DNA of 64,000 nt. Origin: Colias croceus. Lineage: Eukaryota > Arthropoda > Insecta > Lepidoptera > Pieridae. Both the position numbers and the translations under genes were made by a program. Below are positions 24,936-37,200 of this stretch, piece by piece (positions within the stretch are counted from its first letter, which is position 1; each line of letters starts with the position of its first letter). The notes under the pieces are model-generated. The model had not been told where the DNA came from. It saw only the letters and a program-made list of their open reading frames with translations, and ran no database searches. The DNA lies in contig NC_059548.1 of NCBI RefSeq assembly GCF_905220415.1, forward strand, positions 7,504,501 to 7,568,500, given 5' to 3'.

Positions 24936-26465
24936 TTGATTGTGGGACGTGATTTAATTTGTGAAATATTTTGGGATGGTCCGCTGTTTTCTACATCAAC
25001 AGATGAATCTCTACCAGGGTCACTTTTTGGCAGTGTCGTCATCAAAGGAGCTGTTTTTCAAGTGTTTGTTTCAGCAAGTGTGTTTGAAGTCAACGGCGAT
25101 TTAGAATTATTCTCTTTTTCTCAAGTTTACACATCTATAGGCATAACGTTAGTAGACCCAGAAGATGTTTCCTTTGGTGGTTCATTTTTCTTTTATTCGT
25201 TGATAGGCTTACCAATTGAGTGATACCAGTAGTGGTGGTGCGCAAGTTGTGGGTGCCGATGTAGTTTCAGAATTTAGATTAGTTTTGAGATCGCAATCGT
25301 TAACTATCTCAATAGTAGGTGTCTCTGAATTAGCTTCAAAATCATTTCCGTAGTCGTGCTTATTTTTAGACCATAATATGATGTACAAGGCTGTGTCTTC
25401 TTCAGGCAGATTATTCTCGACCGTTTTTCTGTCTTCGTAGTAAAGTTTATTGAATAAACTCAGTTTCGCGGTAAACACTTTGACAGTCTCTTTTTCCAAG
25501 CACTTCAAAAACTCTGTTGATACCGGTTTACCTGACAAGTCCGAAACTTTCTCTCGATGTTCGATTTTGGACATATCTATATATTCTGATCCAAAGGGGC
25601 ATATTCACACTCAGGCGTAAATTTTTCAATAGCTCTTTTTAAAACTGGCGTGAAGTTCTTTTTTCTGATGTTCTGTCCTAAATTTTCCATCTTCCATTCG
25701 TAAACGGCATTTTTCCAAAACAGTTTTAGCGCTCTGAAAAAATATATTCGTCATATGTGTTACTACACATCCAGCCTGTTTCCGATTTGCCAATACCCCA
25801 AGTATTATAAACAGAGTCAGAGATGTATCTGGGAATTCTCTTATAGGCGAAAACTATCATCGGTGGAGCCAGTAACCCGGCAGCATTACCGGTTAACAAA
25901 ACCGTGAGATTTTCTTTGTCATCGCCACTCGAGCTGTACAGATGTTTTTCACCTTTTTTAGAAAGTACTCGGCCTTTCTTCGGTGACAAAAAAAAACAGT
26001 TTCGTCTGCGTTTAAACATCTATTTGGGTCAAGAACAATGTCTATCAGATCATTGTCTTCAAGGTAAGTCTTTATTTCTGTGAACCATATTTTGATGTTT
26101 TCTTCCGATACATTATCACGAGCCTTTGACAAATTTTTGGCAACTTTTTCTGTTAGCGTCTCTTTAAGAAAGAAAGGAAACCATTTTTTTCCCGGTCTAT
26201 TGTTGGTGAATGGATTGGGTATGTTTAGGTCAGTGATGATTTTCTGCACACTGTCTAATAAGCATTCTCTTACGGGACAGTGCTTATCAGCCATCGCTAA
26301 TATCCACGTTTCTAAAATATCTTCTTGCAGTTTTGATAGGATGTCATGAAGCGTAATTCTGGGAACACCATATTGTTTTGCAGCTATATCTATATTTTCG
26401 CCTTTCCTTACCGCTTCTATTGCCCGCCCCATTTGTACTGGGGTATAATTTTTTTCGGTGCCATC
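24936..26465 (-). pseudogene. Decayed pogo/Tigger-like DDE transposase
   Basis: Pieces of one transposase lie in several minus-strand frames. From the N-terminus at about 26465 there is a pipsqueak-type helix-turn-helix (GRAIEAVRKGENIDIAAKQY). A CENP-B-like region follows (KKWFPFFLKE). Next comes the start of the DDE domain with the first catalytic Asp in NADET (26.0 kb). Then, in another frame, come TVLLTGNAAGLLAPPMIVF and SNTYDEYIF (25.7 kb). After that the sequence jumps to AVYEWKMENLG (25.6 kb), as found well downstream of the catalytic core in this family. The stretch that should hold the second and third catalytic Asp is absent. A Ser/Thr/Pro-rich tail runs to about 24.94 kb. A homopolymer near 26.45 kb also breaks the N-terminal frame. 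The copy cannot encode an active enzyme. Confidence 0.85.
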
Positions 26466-26514
26466 TAGAACAAGTTTCTAAGTATTAAAAGTTTGCGACC
26501 CGATGGACCCACAT

Positions 26515-26660
26515 TGTCGTTTACTGGTAAATGGATGCATGAAATTCAAATACTTTCAGATTTGTTTAGCATCTCCTTCAGAAAGTAACAATTAACGTAA
26601 GAATCGACACAATATGTCGAGCACTAGAAAACTTCAGTATTTCAAAACCAGTAAACGACA
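26515..26660. repeat. Inverted repeat, 13-base arms about 120 bases apart
   Basis: TGTCGTTTACTGG at 26515-26527 is matched exactly by CCAGTAAACGACA at 26648-26660. It sits just outside the start of the pogo-like relic and could be a small MITE or one end of that element. Confidence 0.6.
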
Positions 26661-26834
26661 TCAACAAAACATAACCTAAAAAATAACTGCTCGCTATTAT
26701 ACTACATTCTATACCTTTGAAATATCAACACCAAGCACTGAAATAAATTGAAGTTCCGCTACAAAACATAGTTTATAAATAATTGTGAAAACAATTTACT
26801 CACCTTATAACAAATTTTACTAATAAAAATGGAT

Positions 26835-26894
26835 TTCTCTTACAGCATGTCAATCACGAATTATTATATTCGTGATTGACATGCTGTAAGAGAA
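26835..26894. repeat. Perfect hairpin, 26-base arms, 8-base loop
   Basis: The left arm, 26835-26860 (starts TTCTCTTACAGCATGTC), is the exact reverse complement of 26869-26894. The loop is TTATTATA. The hairpin ends one or two bases before the left end of the next MITE (about 26896). With so short a loop it would fold as a long uninterrupted RNA or DNA stem. Confidence 0.9.
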
Positions 26895-26895
26895 C

Positions 26896-27783
26896 ATCTG
26901 ATCCTTAGATTAAGGATTGGTCTCCGCGCGCGCTACGACTAGATACCGTCGGCGTACTCGAAAAATGCGGCAACTAAAAGTACGCCGAAATCGGCGTACC
27001 CGAGCCAGTCGTGTCACAAGCATTGTGTGGAGAGGGCGTACCGATAGTTTCTAAAGATTTTGGACAAAACCTGAAGTAAAATGCCGGTTTGTGCCATAAA
27101 ACTGTTTAAAAAAAATTCAACAAATAATAAGAAAGACACTGGGATTACGTACCATCAGGAATAATCGTATTATTCAATATTTCACCTGTACTTTGAAAAT
27201 GTTGTTTACGAAAATACGACGCCATTTAGTGTTGCCGTACTGCATATCCCAAAAACACACTTTTAATTTGAACTTATTTTATTCATAATGTTTTTTTTTT
27301 CAATACTATTACTAACGCATATTATAAAAAAATGATAATAACAATAATTTATTTCTGTTTAACCTTGTTTAACTGACTCATATATATGTTTTTTTTTATT
27401 ACTTACCGCTTTTTTACTTTTAAAAAACCTTTGTGATAGTATAGTGGCATCGCAAGTGGATTTGAGTCACATGATGAACATGTGACTCAAATCCACTGGT
27501 TCGATTCCCGGCAAGGCCAAAATGAAATAAAAATATTTTTCACACTTCTTTCCAAGATAGCCCATTTCCCATTTATGGGGTAAAATTTATGTAGCTAGCA
27601 GTACAATTCTTCACACACACTAGCGTCCTTACAAATCGCCTTACACACACTACAGAACTGAGTTGCCGCACTCACGGAGCTATTGTTTTTAGGTGGAGCG
27701 GTATCTAGTCGTAGCGCGCGCGCGGAGACCAATCCATTAGTCGCGCGCGCGGAGACCAATCCATAATCTAAGATCTGATCCTT
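26896..27783. mobile_element. MITE with GGATTGGTCTCCGCGCGC inverted ends
   Basis: The left end (26896-26948) reads CTTAGATTAAGGATTGG, TCTCCGCGCGCGC, TACGACTAGATACCG. The right end (27699-27783) is its inverted copy, but with the GGATTGGTCTCCGCGCGCGC unit present twice in tandem. The interior has no transposase. It does hold a tRNA-like block (27427-27518). The exact outer boundary and any target duplication are unclear. Confidence 0.75.
27427..27518 (+). repeat. tRNA-like block with the middle replaced by a perfect hairpin
   Basis: TAGTATAGTGGC at 27437-27448 resembles a tRNA A box and D arm. GGTTCGATTCC at 27498-27508 is a canonical B box, and CAAGGCC at 27512-27518 partly pairs with ACCTTTG at 27427-27433. 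Where the anticodon arm should be there is instead a perfect hairpin with 19-base arms and a 5-base loop (27455-27473 and 27479-27497). It is not a functional tRNA. It could be a SINE head or a tRNA pseudogene carried in the MITE. Confidence 0.5.
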
Positions 27784-28547
27784 GCTGATCAAAATGGCCA
27801 ATGCTGATCAACTCATTGTCAAAGTCAGGGGTACGTTAACTGTCACCGATCTCAGTGTTGCCATATATTAATAAAATCAAAAACTTTTCTTATTTTTTGC
27901 AATGGAACAAAAAAGTGTCGGTCACTAGATCTCGTAGATAAATGGATCCATTACGTCAGTAAAAATATTTATTGAATTATATTATACAAAATAATATTTT
28001 TTTTATACTAGGGCGAAATATAAATGACTTTCACATTTTTCTTGTATGTGAAAAATAGGCGGGCTATATTATTGTATTTAATTATGTAAACGTCTTGAAG
28101 AACTATTATGCAAGCAAACAATTCTGTGTAAACCAATATTCAAGCCTTAAGCCTTTTACATTTCATTTCCATTAGTGATAAGAGAAAACATTATAAATTA
28201 AGTAATTTGTAATATTTCCTTGTTTTGTTATTAAATATAGCAATATAATATTGTGTTTGTTTAAAAACATTATTTTTAATCAATAATTACTGATTACCTA
28301 AACCATTGTTGCCTTATTTTCATTTAAACTGTACATAAATGTTATTAACTTTGAATAATATATATGATAATTTGTTCTTAATCCCGAAATTTCGTGAAAG
28401 TTAAGCATAATACCTATTTGATTTGATGAAAATTATTATCTATCACATTTATCTAAATTCGATGGTTCTACATTATAATAATTGCATTCGGATCCTTATA
28501 TAAATGACCAGGGTTTTTTACATGTTCATTTAGCTACCCACAATAAC

Positions 28548-30640
28548 ATGAAAGAGATAATAAAAATTATTCTTATGATAAATGCTATCAATTACGCGTT
28601 TGCAAGTATACGTACACAAGATGAAAGTTATGATAATGAGATACAAAAAATTGAAATGCTTGTGAGTACATTTATAGATTATATTTAGTACGAAAATTAT
28701 AATGATAAAGTTAGTCATTTCTTTTTATTAATTTCTTATTTATTTTTTTGCAGAGTACGCTCATTACAAAGAACTTACAACCCAATGGAAGAAATATATT
28801 TCTCTTTGCTGGAGTATTTCCAGACCAACTGTACATAGAATTGAAAAGGATGAACGTCTGTTTTACTGTAACGGATATTGAGAAAATAGATGAACAAATA
28901 GAAGATGTCGTACCATACCCTTCAAATACTATAGTTCTTAATTGCTATACATTAAAACAATTTGAAAATGCTATGCTTAAACTCGTTACTCTGCCATACT
29001 GGCATCCGCTTGCAAACGTTATTTTGTTTTATCATTTTCCATATGACAAACTTGCAATCGCAAATATATTTTTTGCCTTTTGGTATTTTAAAGCTATTAA
29101 CGCTATAATAATGCAGTATGATGATATGGAAAAAGTTATGTATATATCTTATTACAATCCTTATATAAGCGAATATTTTATGCTCGAAAATAATTTCGGT
29201 TGTTGGACAACAAGAAAAGTTTCGATACCCGTTAGAAGTTTTGAAAATGGATTTCAATGTGAGCTGGGTTGCTATAACGTCTCATTGCATTCAAAATTCC
29301 GAACAAATAACCTAGGAACCTGCATCGGATTTGAAACCTATTCTATCAAATACGGCGAGAAAGAGGCTGTAAAGGATCTTAAAGTATTTCATGATGTAAG
29401 CAAGGATTTACACAACTATACCATGATCGGTTTCGCTGTACAGATTAAGCCGTTTCTGGAAATTGACAATCTTGGCAATGGGTCCTATTTTTTGCGTAAA
29501 AGAGATGGAAATATTTGGAATACGATGGCAAGACTTATGAATTTTACAATAGATATTTCCATCAACAAAGATGTGCTATACGATACATTCAATTACGAAA
29601 TGAATATTAGAGAAATTGTCTATTTTACACAAAGGAAAAGAGACTTGAACTTAGTACCGTTGTATCAATTTGATATAATGGTCGTCGAAGTGGATAACAC
29701 CGTGCCCTTTGCGCATAGTGGAGTATGTTTCATGTCTCATCGGGCCGATTTTGAAACGGATGTATTTGATAGCAATTTATTTACAAATAATTATAATATA
29801 ATTATCGAGTTCTTGCTCTGCTTCTTCTGCACTTGGATAGCATTTGTTATCTTTACTATAGAACAAACGAAAACATTTACATTAGATCAGCTTGGAAAAG
29901 ATCTCGTCAATTGCTTTAGAACTGTACTTTCAATTAGTTTACATAAACCACCGAAGCGAGGTAGTTTTAGAATTTTTCTATCAATAGCAATTTGGTGTTT
30001 CTTTGTTATTAATTTTTCTTCACAAGCTGCAATCATATCTTTATTTTCTGTACTAAAGAAGGGAAAAGAAGTTGATACATTTGAAGATATTTTAGCTAAA
30101 GATTATAAGATAGAAGGAATCGCGTCGCCAGACGTGGTGTTACCTGATAATGAAGAGCGATTTAGGAAAATTAATAGTAAAGTGGTTGCTGTACAAAATA
30201 TGTTTACTTGTCCAAATCGTTTGAAAAACGATAGCCAAAGATTCTGTATAATTGATTGTGCTTTTGGTCGTTATTTGGAAAGGAATTGGTTAAACGATAA
30301 AGGAGAGCAGTATTTGCATGTAGCGAGACAAGACAGAATACACAGTCACTATCTTCAAATGATATTACCAAAACACTCACCAATAACAGAAAGATACAAT
30401 AAATATATGTTAGGTCTATTCGAAGCTGGTTTAATTAATAAATGGATGGAATACCGATTTAATGATATTAAAGAGGAAGCGCCTGTCAAGGCTTTAGGAA
30501 TTAATGATCTGAAAGGAATATTTCAGTGTTATTGTTTTCTTCTTGGCGGCTGTAGTCTGGTATTTATAATAGAATTTATCTCAGGTATGAGATTTTGGTA
30601 TAAAGTAACTAATGCCTGGTTTATACGAGCTTCGTACTAA
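28548..30640 (+). CDS. Divergent ionotropic receptor (IR family), two exons
   Basis: This is a variant ionotropic glutamate receptor of the insect chemosensory IR family, a ligand-gated cation channel in sensory neuron membranes. Exon 1 (28548-28661) encodes a signal peptide-like start (MKEIIKIILMINAINYAFAS). Exon 2 (28754-30640, TAA) continues in phase 0 after a TTTTTTTGCAG acceptor, giving 666 residues. The N-terminal half is divergent. The ligand-binding S1 lobe starts near residue 260 (MIGFAVQIKPFLE). The first membrane helix is at about 387-407, the pore and third helix at about 443-471 (IFLSIAIWCFFVINFSSQAA), and S2 follows with PKHSPITERYNKY. The last helix is at about 623-648. It is not one of the conserved co-receptors (IR8a, IR25a, IR76b). 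The nearly intronless layout fits the fast-evolving divergent IRs. The ligand is unknown. No transposon interrupts the gene. Confidence 0.9.
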
Positions 30641-30718
30641 GAGCTTATTGCTTGTCACTTAGCTAAGGCGCAATAATTGCCCTCATAATAATTGACAAGT
30701 AGGTACCTACGATGTTAA

Positions 30719-31673
30719 CCCTTAGCAGGTATCGTGGGTCAAATTTGACCCAGAAGCGAACATTTTCGGTTATAATTCTTTAAATATTTATGCAACGACT
30801 GTGCGCTTCTAAGTATTCTCAGTGCGTCGCTAGCTGCAGCGGGGGGTGGATGTGCAGAACTGTGACTATCTTAGGAGCGGAGGTAAGTAGCTTTCTGGGT
30901 CACGTTCGACCCACGACACCAAATAAGTAACTTTTTTCACTGAGTGTAATTACTTACTTTTTTTGTTTTATTGTTTATTTGTACTACATTGGAGGGCTTT
31001 TTGAACGACAGACAAATCGAGGAGTTGATGAACGACTGAAGTGACGATTTGGAATTGAAAAATGAAAGAATACCAAATGTAAACCAACTTTGTGACGACG
31101 AAATCATCAGCGATCGAGACTATCCCTAATATGTTAGTTGCTCAGAAGACAGTGTATTTGGAGTAAGTTCTGACGACAGTGAAAACGAAGAGGAGATACG
31201 AGAATAATAGAAAATATACGAGAAACGAAAATACGAGAGATGAGAGTGAAGAAGATGAGGATGATAGTTGATGGTAAAAGTCATTTTGGTTTTGGTTGTC
31301 ATTTTTTTTATTTTATGATGATTTCAGAAGCAATTTATTTTTTTGTTATAATAAAGATATGAGAAGTGCCATAAATATATTGTAGTTACAGTTTTTCTAA
31401 CATTTATATTTTTTTTTTATGTTTTAAGTTCACACTAACCAAAAAGTGCCAAAAAATAAAGTTATTTACAAATGCGTGTAAAACATGATATTTTTTTATA
31501 TTCTAAAATTAAATAAAGTTAATTTTAAAAAAAAAATATTTTTTTATTTCTTATCTAACCATATTTTATACAAATAATAAAAAATCTACTATCTACAACA
31601 GATTGTTAGGTATGGGTAGAATTTGACCCACGATACCGGTAGTGTTGCCAAAAAAGGCGATACCAGCTAAGGG
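30719..31673. mobile_element. Internally deleted piggyBac-like element
   Basis: TTAA flanks both ends (30715-30718 and 31674-31677). The ends are inverted copies, beginning CCCTTAGC(A/T)GGTATCG, and the motif GGTATCGTGGGTCAAATT recurs inverted inside the right end. Within it (about 30990-31205) lie remnants of an acidic transposase N-terminus, such as LNDRQIEELMND, then CDDEIISDRDYP and SSDDSENEEE, broken by stops. The catalytic part is gone. Confidence 0.85.
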
Positions 31674-32426
31674 TTAACTACTTACACGTAGGCGCTAGTA
31701 GAAAGTATTAGGGTGGTATAACTTAATTAATTAGAGACCAGTTATTCTAAATGATTTTTGTTTTCAAATTGTCGAGCTGCTTACATGGTTATCTAGCGAT
31801 AACTTCGCGATAGTATAGACTTGTCGCTTCGTAAGTGGGATCGATTTCTATTCACTTGTCCTAATCACAGATACAAGTAAGTAAGTACTACTTAAGAACT
31901 TAAACTTTGAACTAACAGTTTCACACACTGGAATATAGTATTCGTGACAAGCACTAAGCACTTAGATATTAAGCCCGTGTAAACCGGCCTTTTTTCATGG
32001 TTAAAAAAAAAACTTTGAGTCAAAACTAATCTTGAACGAATATACCTAGCACTTAAATAATTAAAAGTTCTTATAACAGATCGGTAGGTAAACATTGAGC
32101 TATTATTATAGTAACTAACTCAATGTCGGACGTCGGTAAACCTATAAGTAGGTGTATAAACACCTAGTAGCAGCGCAACATAATCTTGTATCCCACAATC
32201 GATACATTTTATTGATACGGTCGGTAAAGTACGAAAATATTAATGTCTTGTGTTATCAATTGCCTATCATAAAATAATATTCCACGCCTTTAAGAATATT
32301 ATTATTTTTACGCCGTAAAGTAATATTATTTTTTTTACAAAAATGATTTGTTGTAAGAATTATTACAGAAGACCATGCTATCCATACGTAATAAATATTT
32401 TTAAAAACTTAAATTATATGTGGCGT

Positions 32427-32720
32427 TTCCATCTGCAAGTAAACTTCTGCAAGAACGTGGCAAGAACTGTCCGACAGTCTGTCTGACAGCAACTTGCAAG
32501 TCACAGAGCAAGTAATTGCAAGTGTACATGACTGCGTCTACTCGCGACAGATATCGCAGCTTCGGTCTAGTTCCGTATATCTCGCAGCCTCTATCCCGTC
32601 ACATGCGATAGTATGATCCGCGAGCTTCTCGCATGACATTTATTGCAGGATATGTAAACGATATTGCAAGTACCTCATGCAAGACTTCCGCGAGTTTACT
32701 TGCAGGTGGAAACGAGGCCT
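32427..32720. mobile_element. MITE with GGC..GTTTCCA(T/C)CTGCAAGTAAACT ends
   Basis: GGCGTTTCCATCTGCAAGTA at the left and, inverted, GGCCTCGTTTCCACCTGCAA at the right form terminal inverted repeats. Further TTGCAAG and CTTGCA motifs lie inside, and the block is clearly richer in GC than its surroundings. No target duplication was obvious and no coding remains. Confidence 0.65.
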
Positions 32721-33652
32721 AAAGCGATTGTATACAAAATTTAGCCAGTACTCCACAAGTACGGCGTTTTTCTGATTGGTTTCTCCGTTTTCGAACAACG
32801 ATATTTTTTTTTCAAAATGTATAAAATAAAAAAATTCAAATTTTGCTGCTCGATTTTGAATGTGGTATAGGTAAACCAGAATCTGATGGCAATTAGGGAA
32901 ATCAAAATTTTGAGTGTGCAACCCTAGGGAAAATGGACTGAACGATCTTGATACTGCTTATTTTTTATTTTGTTCTCAATATCATTAGTCACATTACATA
33001 AATGAGATATCCACTTAATATTATATAGGTACATATTTGCATGTATAATATACATATTATTTTTATAAAGGTAATACATATTATTATTTTCACATACCTA
33101 TATTTGTATATTCATTATCATTATGCCATGTGAAAATATGGATGTAATGATAATGCAGATCAAAACTGCAATACCTGCAATACACTGAATAGCCGTATTG
33201 GAAACTCCTGTAATAAGTTTTCATAAAATTATATTGTAAACAACAAACAATATTATAGTTACCTACATATAATATTTTTAATTAAAAGTATTAAAACGGG
33301 TAAGTCCAATTGACCAATAAAATATTCAAAATTGAAAATTGTGATGTGTTTGACCCTTCTTCATCGAATGTTTTTCTATACACATTATAAACAACACCTC
33401 TTGCGTGTGATCGCAGCGGCTTTTTCGACACTTTCGAAGATTTTTTAGACAAAATCCTAAAAATTATTCATTATTTGCAAAGAAGACAAATAATTTGACA
33501 ACCAATTTGATAGTTGTCAAATAAAGTTGCCATATGAAAATCTATTATTTCATATAAATATGCCATCAGATTCTGGTAGACCTATAGCTATGATATATAG
33601 GTAAATGTTTGATTTTTTTAATCTAGTACTTATCTAGTACACTTGCTCTGTT

Positions 33653-34054
33653 GGCTGGTTCACACTTTGATTAGTGCGAGTGCAAGTGATTAGTGCAGGT
33701 GTTTAGTAACTACGTGTGGACAGCGACTGTTTAGTGCAAGTGTTTAGTAGGCTGTGTAGTAAAGTGAATAGAAGCGTGTTCTATTTTTTTGCGAGTGGAC
33801 TGCGAGTAGCCACGTCCCGCGCGCCCTCCCTCCCCTCACTCGCAGCGTGCCTGCCACTAAACACGTCTGGACAGGAGTGTTTAGTGTTTAGTGTTTAGCG
33901 TAGTGTGTAGCGTCGCACGCGGCACGCTTGTTGTTGTACAAAATGGCATTCGCACTAATCACCTGCACTCGCAGTGAATTGGACACTACTCGCACTACAC
34001 ACCTGCACTCGCACTAATCACCTGCACTCGCACTAATCAAAGTGTGAACCAGCC
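33653..34054. mobile_element. 402-base MITE with dense subterminal repeats
   Basis: GGCTGGTTCACACTTTGATT at the left end is matched exactly by the inverted right end, continuing into TAGTGCGAGTGCA. The unit TAGTGCGAGTGCAGGTG recurs several times at each end, and GTGTTTAGTG repeats fill the middle. This architecture is typical of hAT-like or similar non-autonomous elements. No target duplication is clear. The open frame at 33716-33898 is part of the element. Confidence 0.75.
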
Positions 34055-34251
34055 TTGTGATCTAGCATGTTTTTACTTATCTGTGTGTAGACTATACTCT
34101 ATTGGAACATCTTGCAAATTATCTATGGTGGGTGGAACTACGGTTGATTGATGGAAGGAATAAAGTAAATTGTTTCATTGTTGGTTTTAATTTAATACAA
34201 AAATAAATTAGTTAAGTTATTATAAACATATATACCTAATAAGTGAGTTTA

Positions 34252-37200
34252 ATGGGAAACTTGCATACTAGAAATTCAGAACGCAGGAACCACAAGCAAT
34301 CAGTTTATACAACCCGCGACGGCCCAGCTTTTACGAGTCAGGTAATCTGCGATCAAATGAAAACTTGCTAATGTCATTCTCAGCTGCACATACGTAACAT
34401 AACAAAACGCTTTGTTGTTCGATTGATGACTGTGTTAAATCGTTGCTTACTTGCAATTTGTTTAACAACAAACAGTTTGGTCGATATTGACGTTTGCTCT
34501 TGTTTATTGTTTTGGAAAGTGTGTGATAACTATTGTTGTTTGTATACGTACAGTTCAGTTTGTCCCATTTCGTCGGTAACCTCAGCGGACGCTCCTTCGT
34601 TAGCATAACTAGCAACCATTCGGTGTACAGCGCATCTCGGCCTTGGTCTCGCGTTTCCAGACGAAGGTTAGTGTTAAAAATCTGAACGTTACAATTCTTA
34701 CGAAATTAAATCGCACGTGTTGTGTGTGTGTTAATGTTTTGGGCATGTTCATTAGCTGTAGGTGTACCACTTATGATTTTACAAAGAAACAGTCAATGTT
34801 TTTAATTGCATTCTTCATTATGAATTCTACTTTAAATCATATGTTTACTTAAAGCATTCTTCGAAAATATACATGCAAATATTTTAATGCTGTCTTTATC
34901 TTAAGTTCACACATCAAATCAGGTATCAAGATGTTAAATGTGTCCTGCTGTTCAGTGTTCATAACCATCAACCATGTAAATGATTGAATTCTACAGATAA
35001 TTAATAAAAAAGATAGATAAGTAATACAAAAACTGATTTTATTTAAGTAAACTTATAAAATACACTATCTCTTTATTTCAGGTGGCATGAATCAACATTA
35101 AATAGTCCATTAGAAGCAAGTAAAACTGCTTGGCCTGTTGCACATAAGGAATCAATTTTTCTTCCAGAATTCCCAATATCAACTGATCTCCTACAAAAAG
35201 ACTTTGAAATAGTTGAAACAATAGCTAAAGGTGCATTTGGTGAAGTTTTTAAAGTGAAGAAAATTGCTGAAGACAAAGAGTATGCATTAAAAGTGTTGAG
35301 CAAATCGCAGGTATGTTATCCTTCTTTATAATAAACTAGCTTACCGCCCGCGGCTTTGCTCGCTTTCTCTAAAACGATTTGAGATTTAAACTATCCTATC
35401 TCTCAAGTTGGATCGAACTGCACATGGTGTGCGAATTTTATTATAATCGGTTAAGTGGTTTAGGAGTCCATTGAGGATAAACATTGTGAAACGAGATTTA
35501 TATATATTAAGATAAGATGTGAATGTTTATTTATTTGACTGTTCCTCTACTAAAATACAGTAGAATGCCAATTATCCCTAATTAATTGAGACCAGGGTAG
35601 ATACAGATAATTGGATATAGACCAATAATAAAAGCTAAGGCAATCAAGAAAATCCAACTGTTACATATAGAATAGACTCAAATAATTTTTTCAAAGACAG
35701 TTGTAGATACAATACTACTTAGAAAAGAAGCAGTACATAGTATTACGTAATTTTATTACTTACTAGCGGTCCGCCTCGGCTTCGCCCGTGGCACATATTC
35801 ACGTTTTCTTTACATAAGAACCATCCTCGTACTTCAAGGAATATAATAAAAAAAGAATTAAAGAAATCGGTTCAGCTGTTCTAAAGTTATGCGCTTACCA
35901 ACACATTTTGGGATTCATTTTTATATTATAGATTAATATTTACTTGTTCAGGACCGATTTGAATAATTGGCATTCGGTTAATCAGCGTTAGGATAATCAG
36001 CGTTTTACTGTAAAGTATATGGAATTTATATAATTCTATATAACAGAAGAAACAACCTACTGGTTCTTACACACTGCAAAATAATAACAATCAATCCAAA
36101 TTTCAATTTTTGTTATGAAGATGTCATTGGATGTGAAAACACAATTCCATCTTAGTTATACTCTTTAATTCTTGTTAATTCTTATTAAAGAGTATACCAC
36201 TTTTGTTAAAAATAATTTTACTAGTTTTATCAAGTTTAAAATAGATCGTATAGGAGATTTGAATAATTTGTGGCTCATGTTGTGAAATATATATATTGTA
36301 GATTATAAAAATTTAATGTACCCAAGGACAATGTGTCAAAAGGAAATTGATTAAAAAAAACTACTTTAATTTAAATGTTTGTTATGGATCAAATTTTGAA
36401 CCAGATTGTTACCTTCACCTTTTTGATATTTACATTGGGCTTGTAAATTTTTAAAATAGATACCATTGAAAAATAGTATCTATTTTAAAAATTGAAAAAT
36501 CGAAACACATGTAATACTTACATGTTAAGAAATTTCAGACATGTAATAAAATAATTTTTTTTAGTATTATTATGGCAATAACTAATAATATTATGGCAAC
36601 AATATCATAGACAGTAAATACTCGCAATTTTTGTGGGCTAGCTAGTATATAGGGCTAATTTTACAATGAAAATTTAAAATTACTGTTATAAATCATACTT
36701 ACATATCAAACTTAACATGCAGTGATATTAAGTTAAGCTCTTTATCTGAGTGCATTTAAAAATAATTGAATTCCCCCTACAAACCTGCAATCTCACATTT
36801 TATGTTATGTAGCACACTAGGTCAATGCCCAATGGCATTAAGATAATAAATGTGACTGTATAATTTGTTCAATGAAAATAATGTATTATGCAAATATCCA
36901 TATAAAGACATTTTATTTTGAACACAAAGGACCAGCTATATTTAATTATGCAAGTCCTTGAATATTAATTAATTTGATAGGGGGATTGTTTTGGGGAACA
37001 AACAGTTGGTACTTTTTTAGTATTACAGTACTCCATTACTGATTTTTGATACCTACATTAAAATAACAACTCTGTCATTCACAGTTAGTTCATGAAAGGG
37101 CAGTTGAACAAGTTAAAGAAGAGACAAGGATCCAAACAGTTGTCGGCCACCATACCTTCATAGCTGGAGCTATTGCACACTGGCAGACTAAGAAAAGGTT

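Noticed and set aside
28952..29257. 101-codon minus-strand frame
   Set aside because: Antisense to the ionotropic receptor coding exon.
33716..33898. 60-codon + strand frame
   Set aside because: Entirely within the 402-base MITE and built from its repeats.
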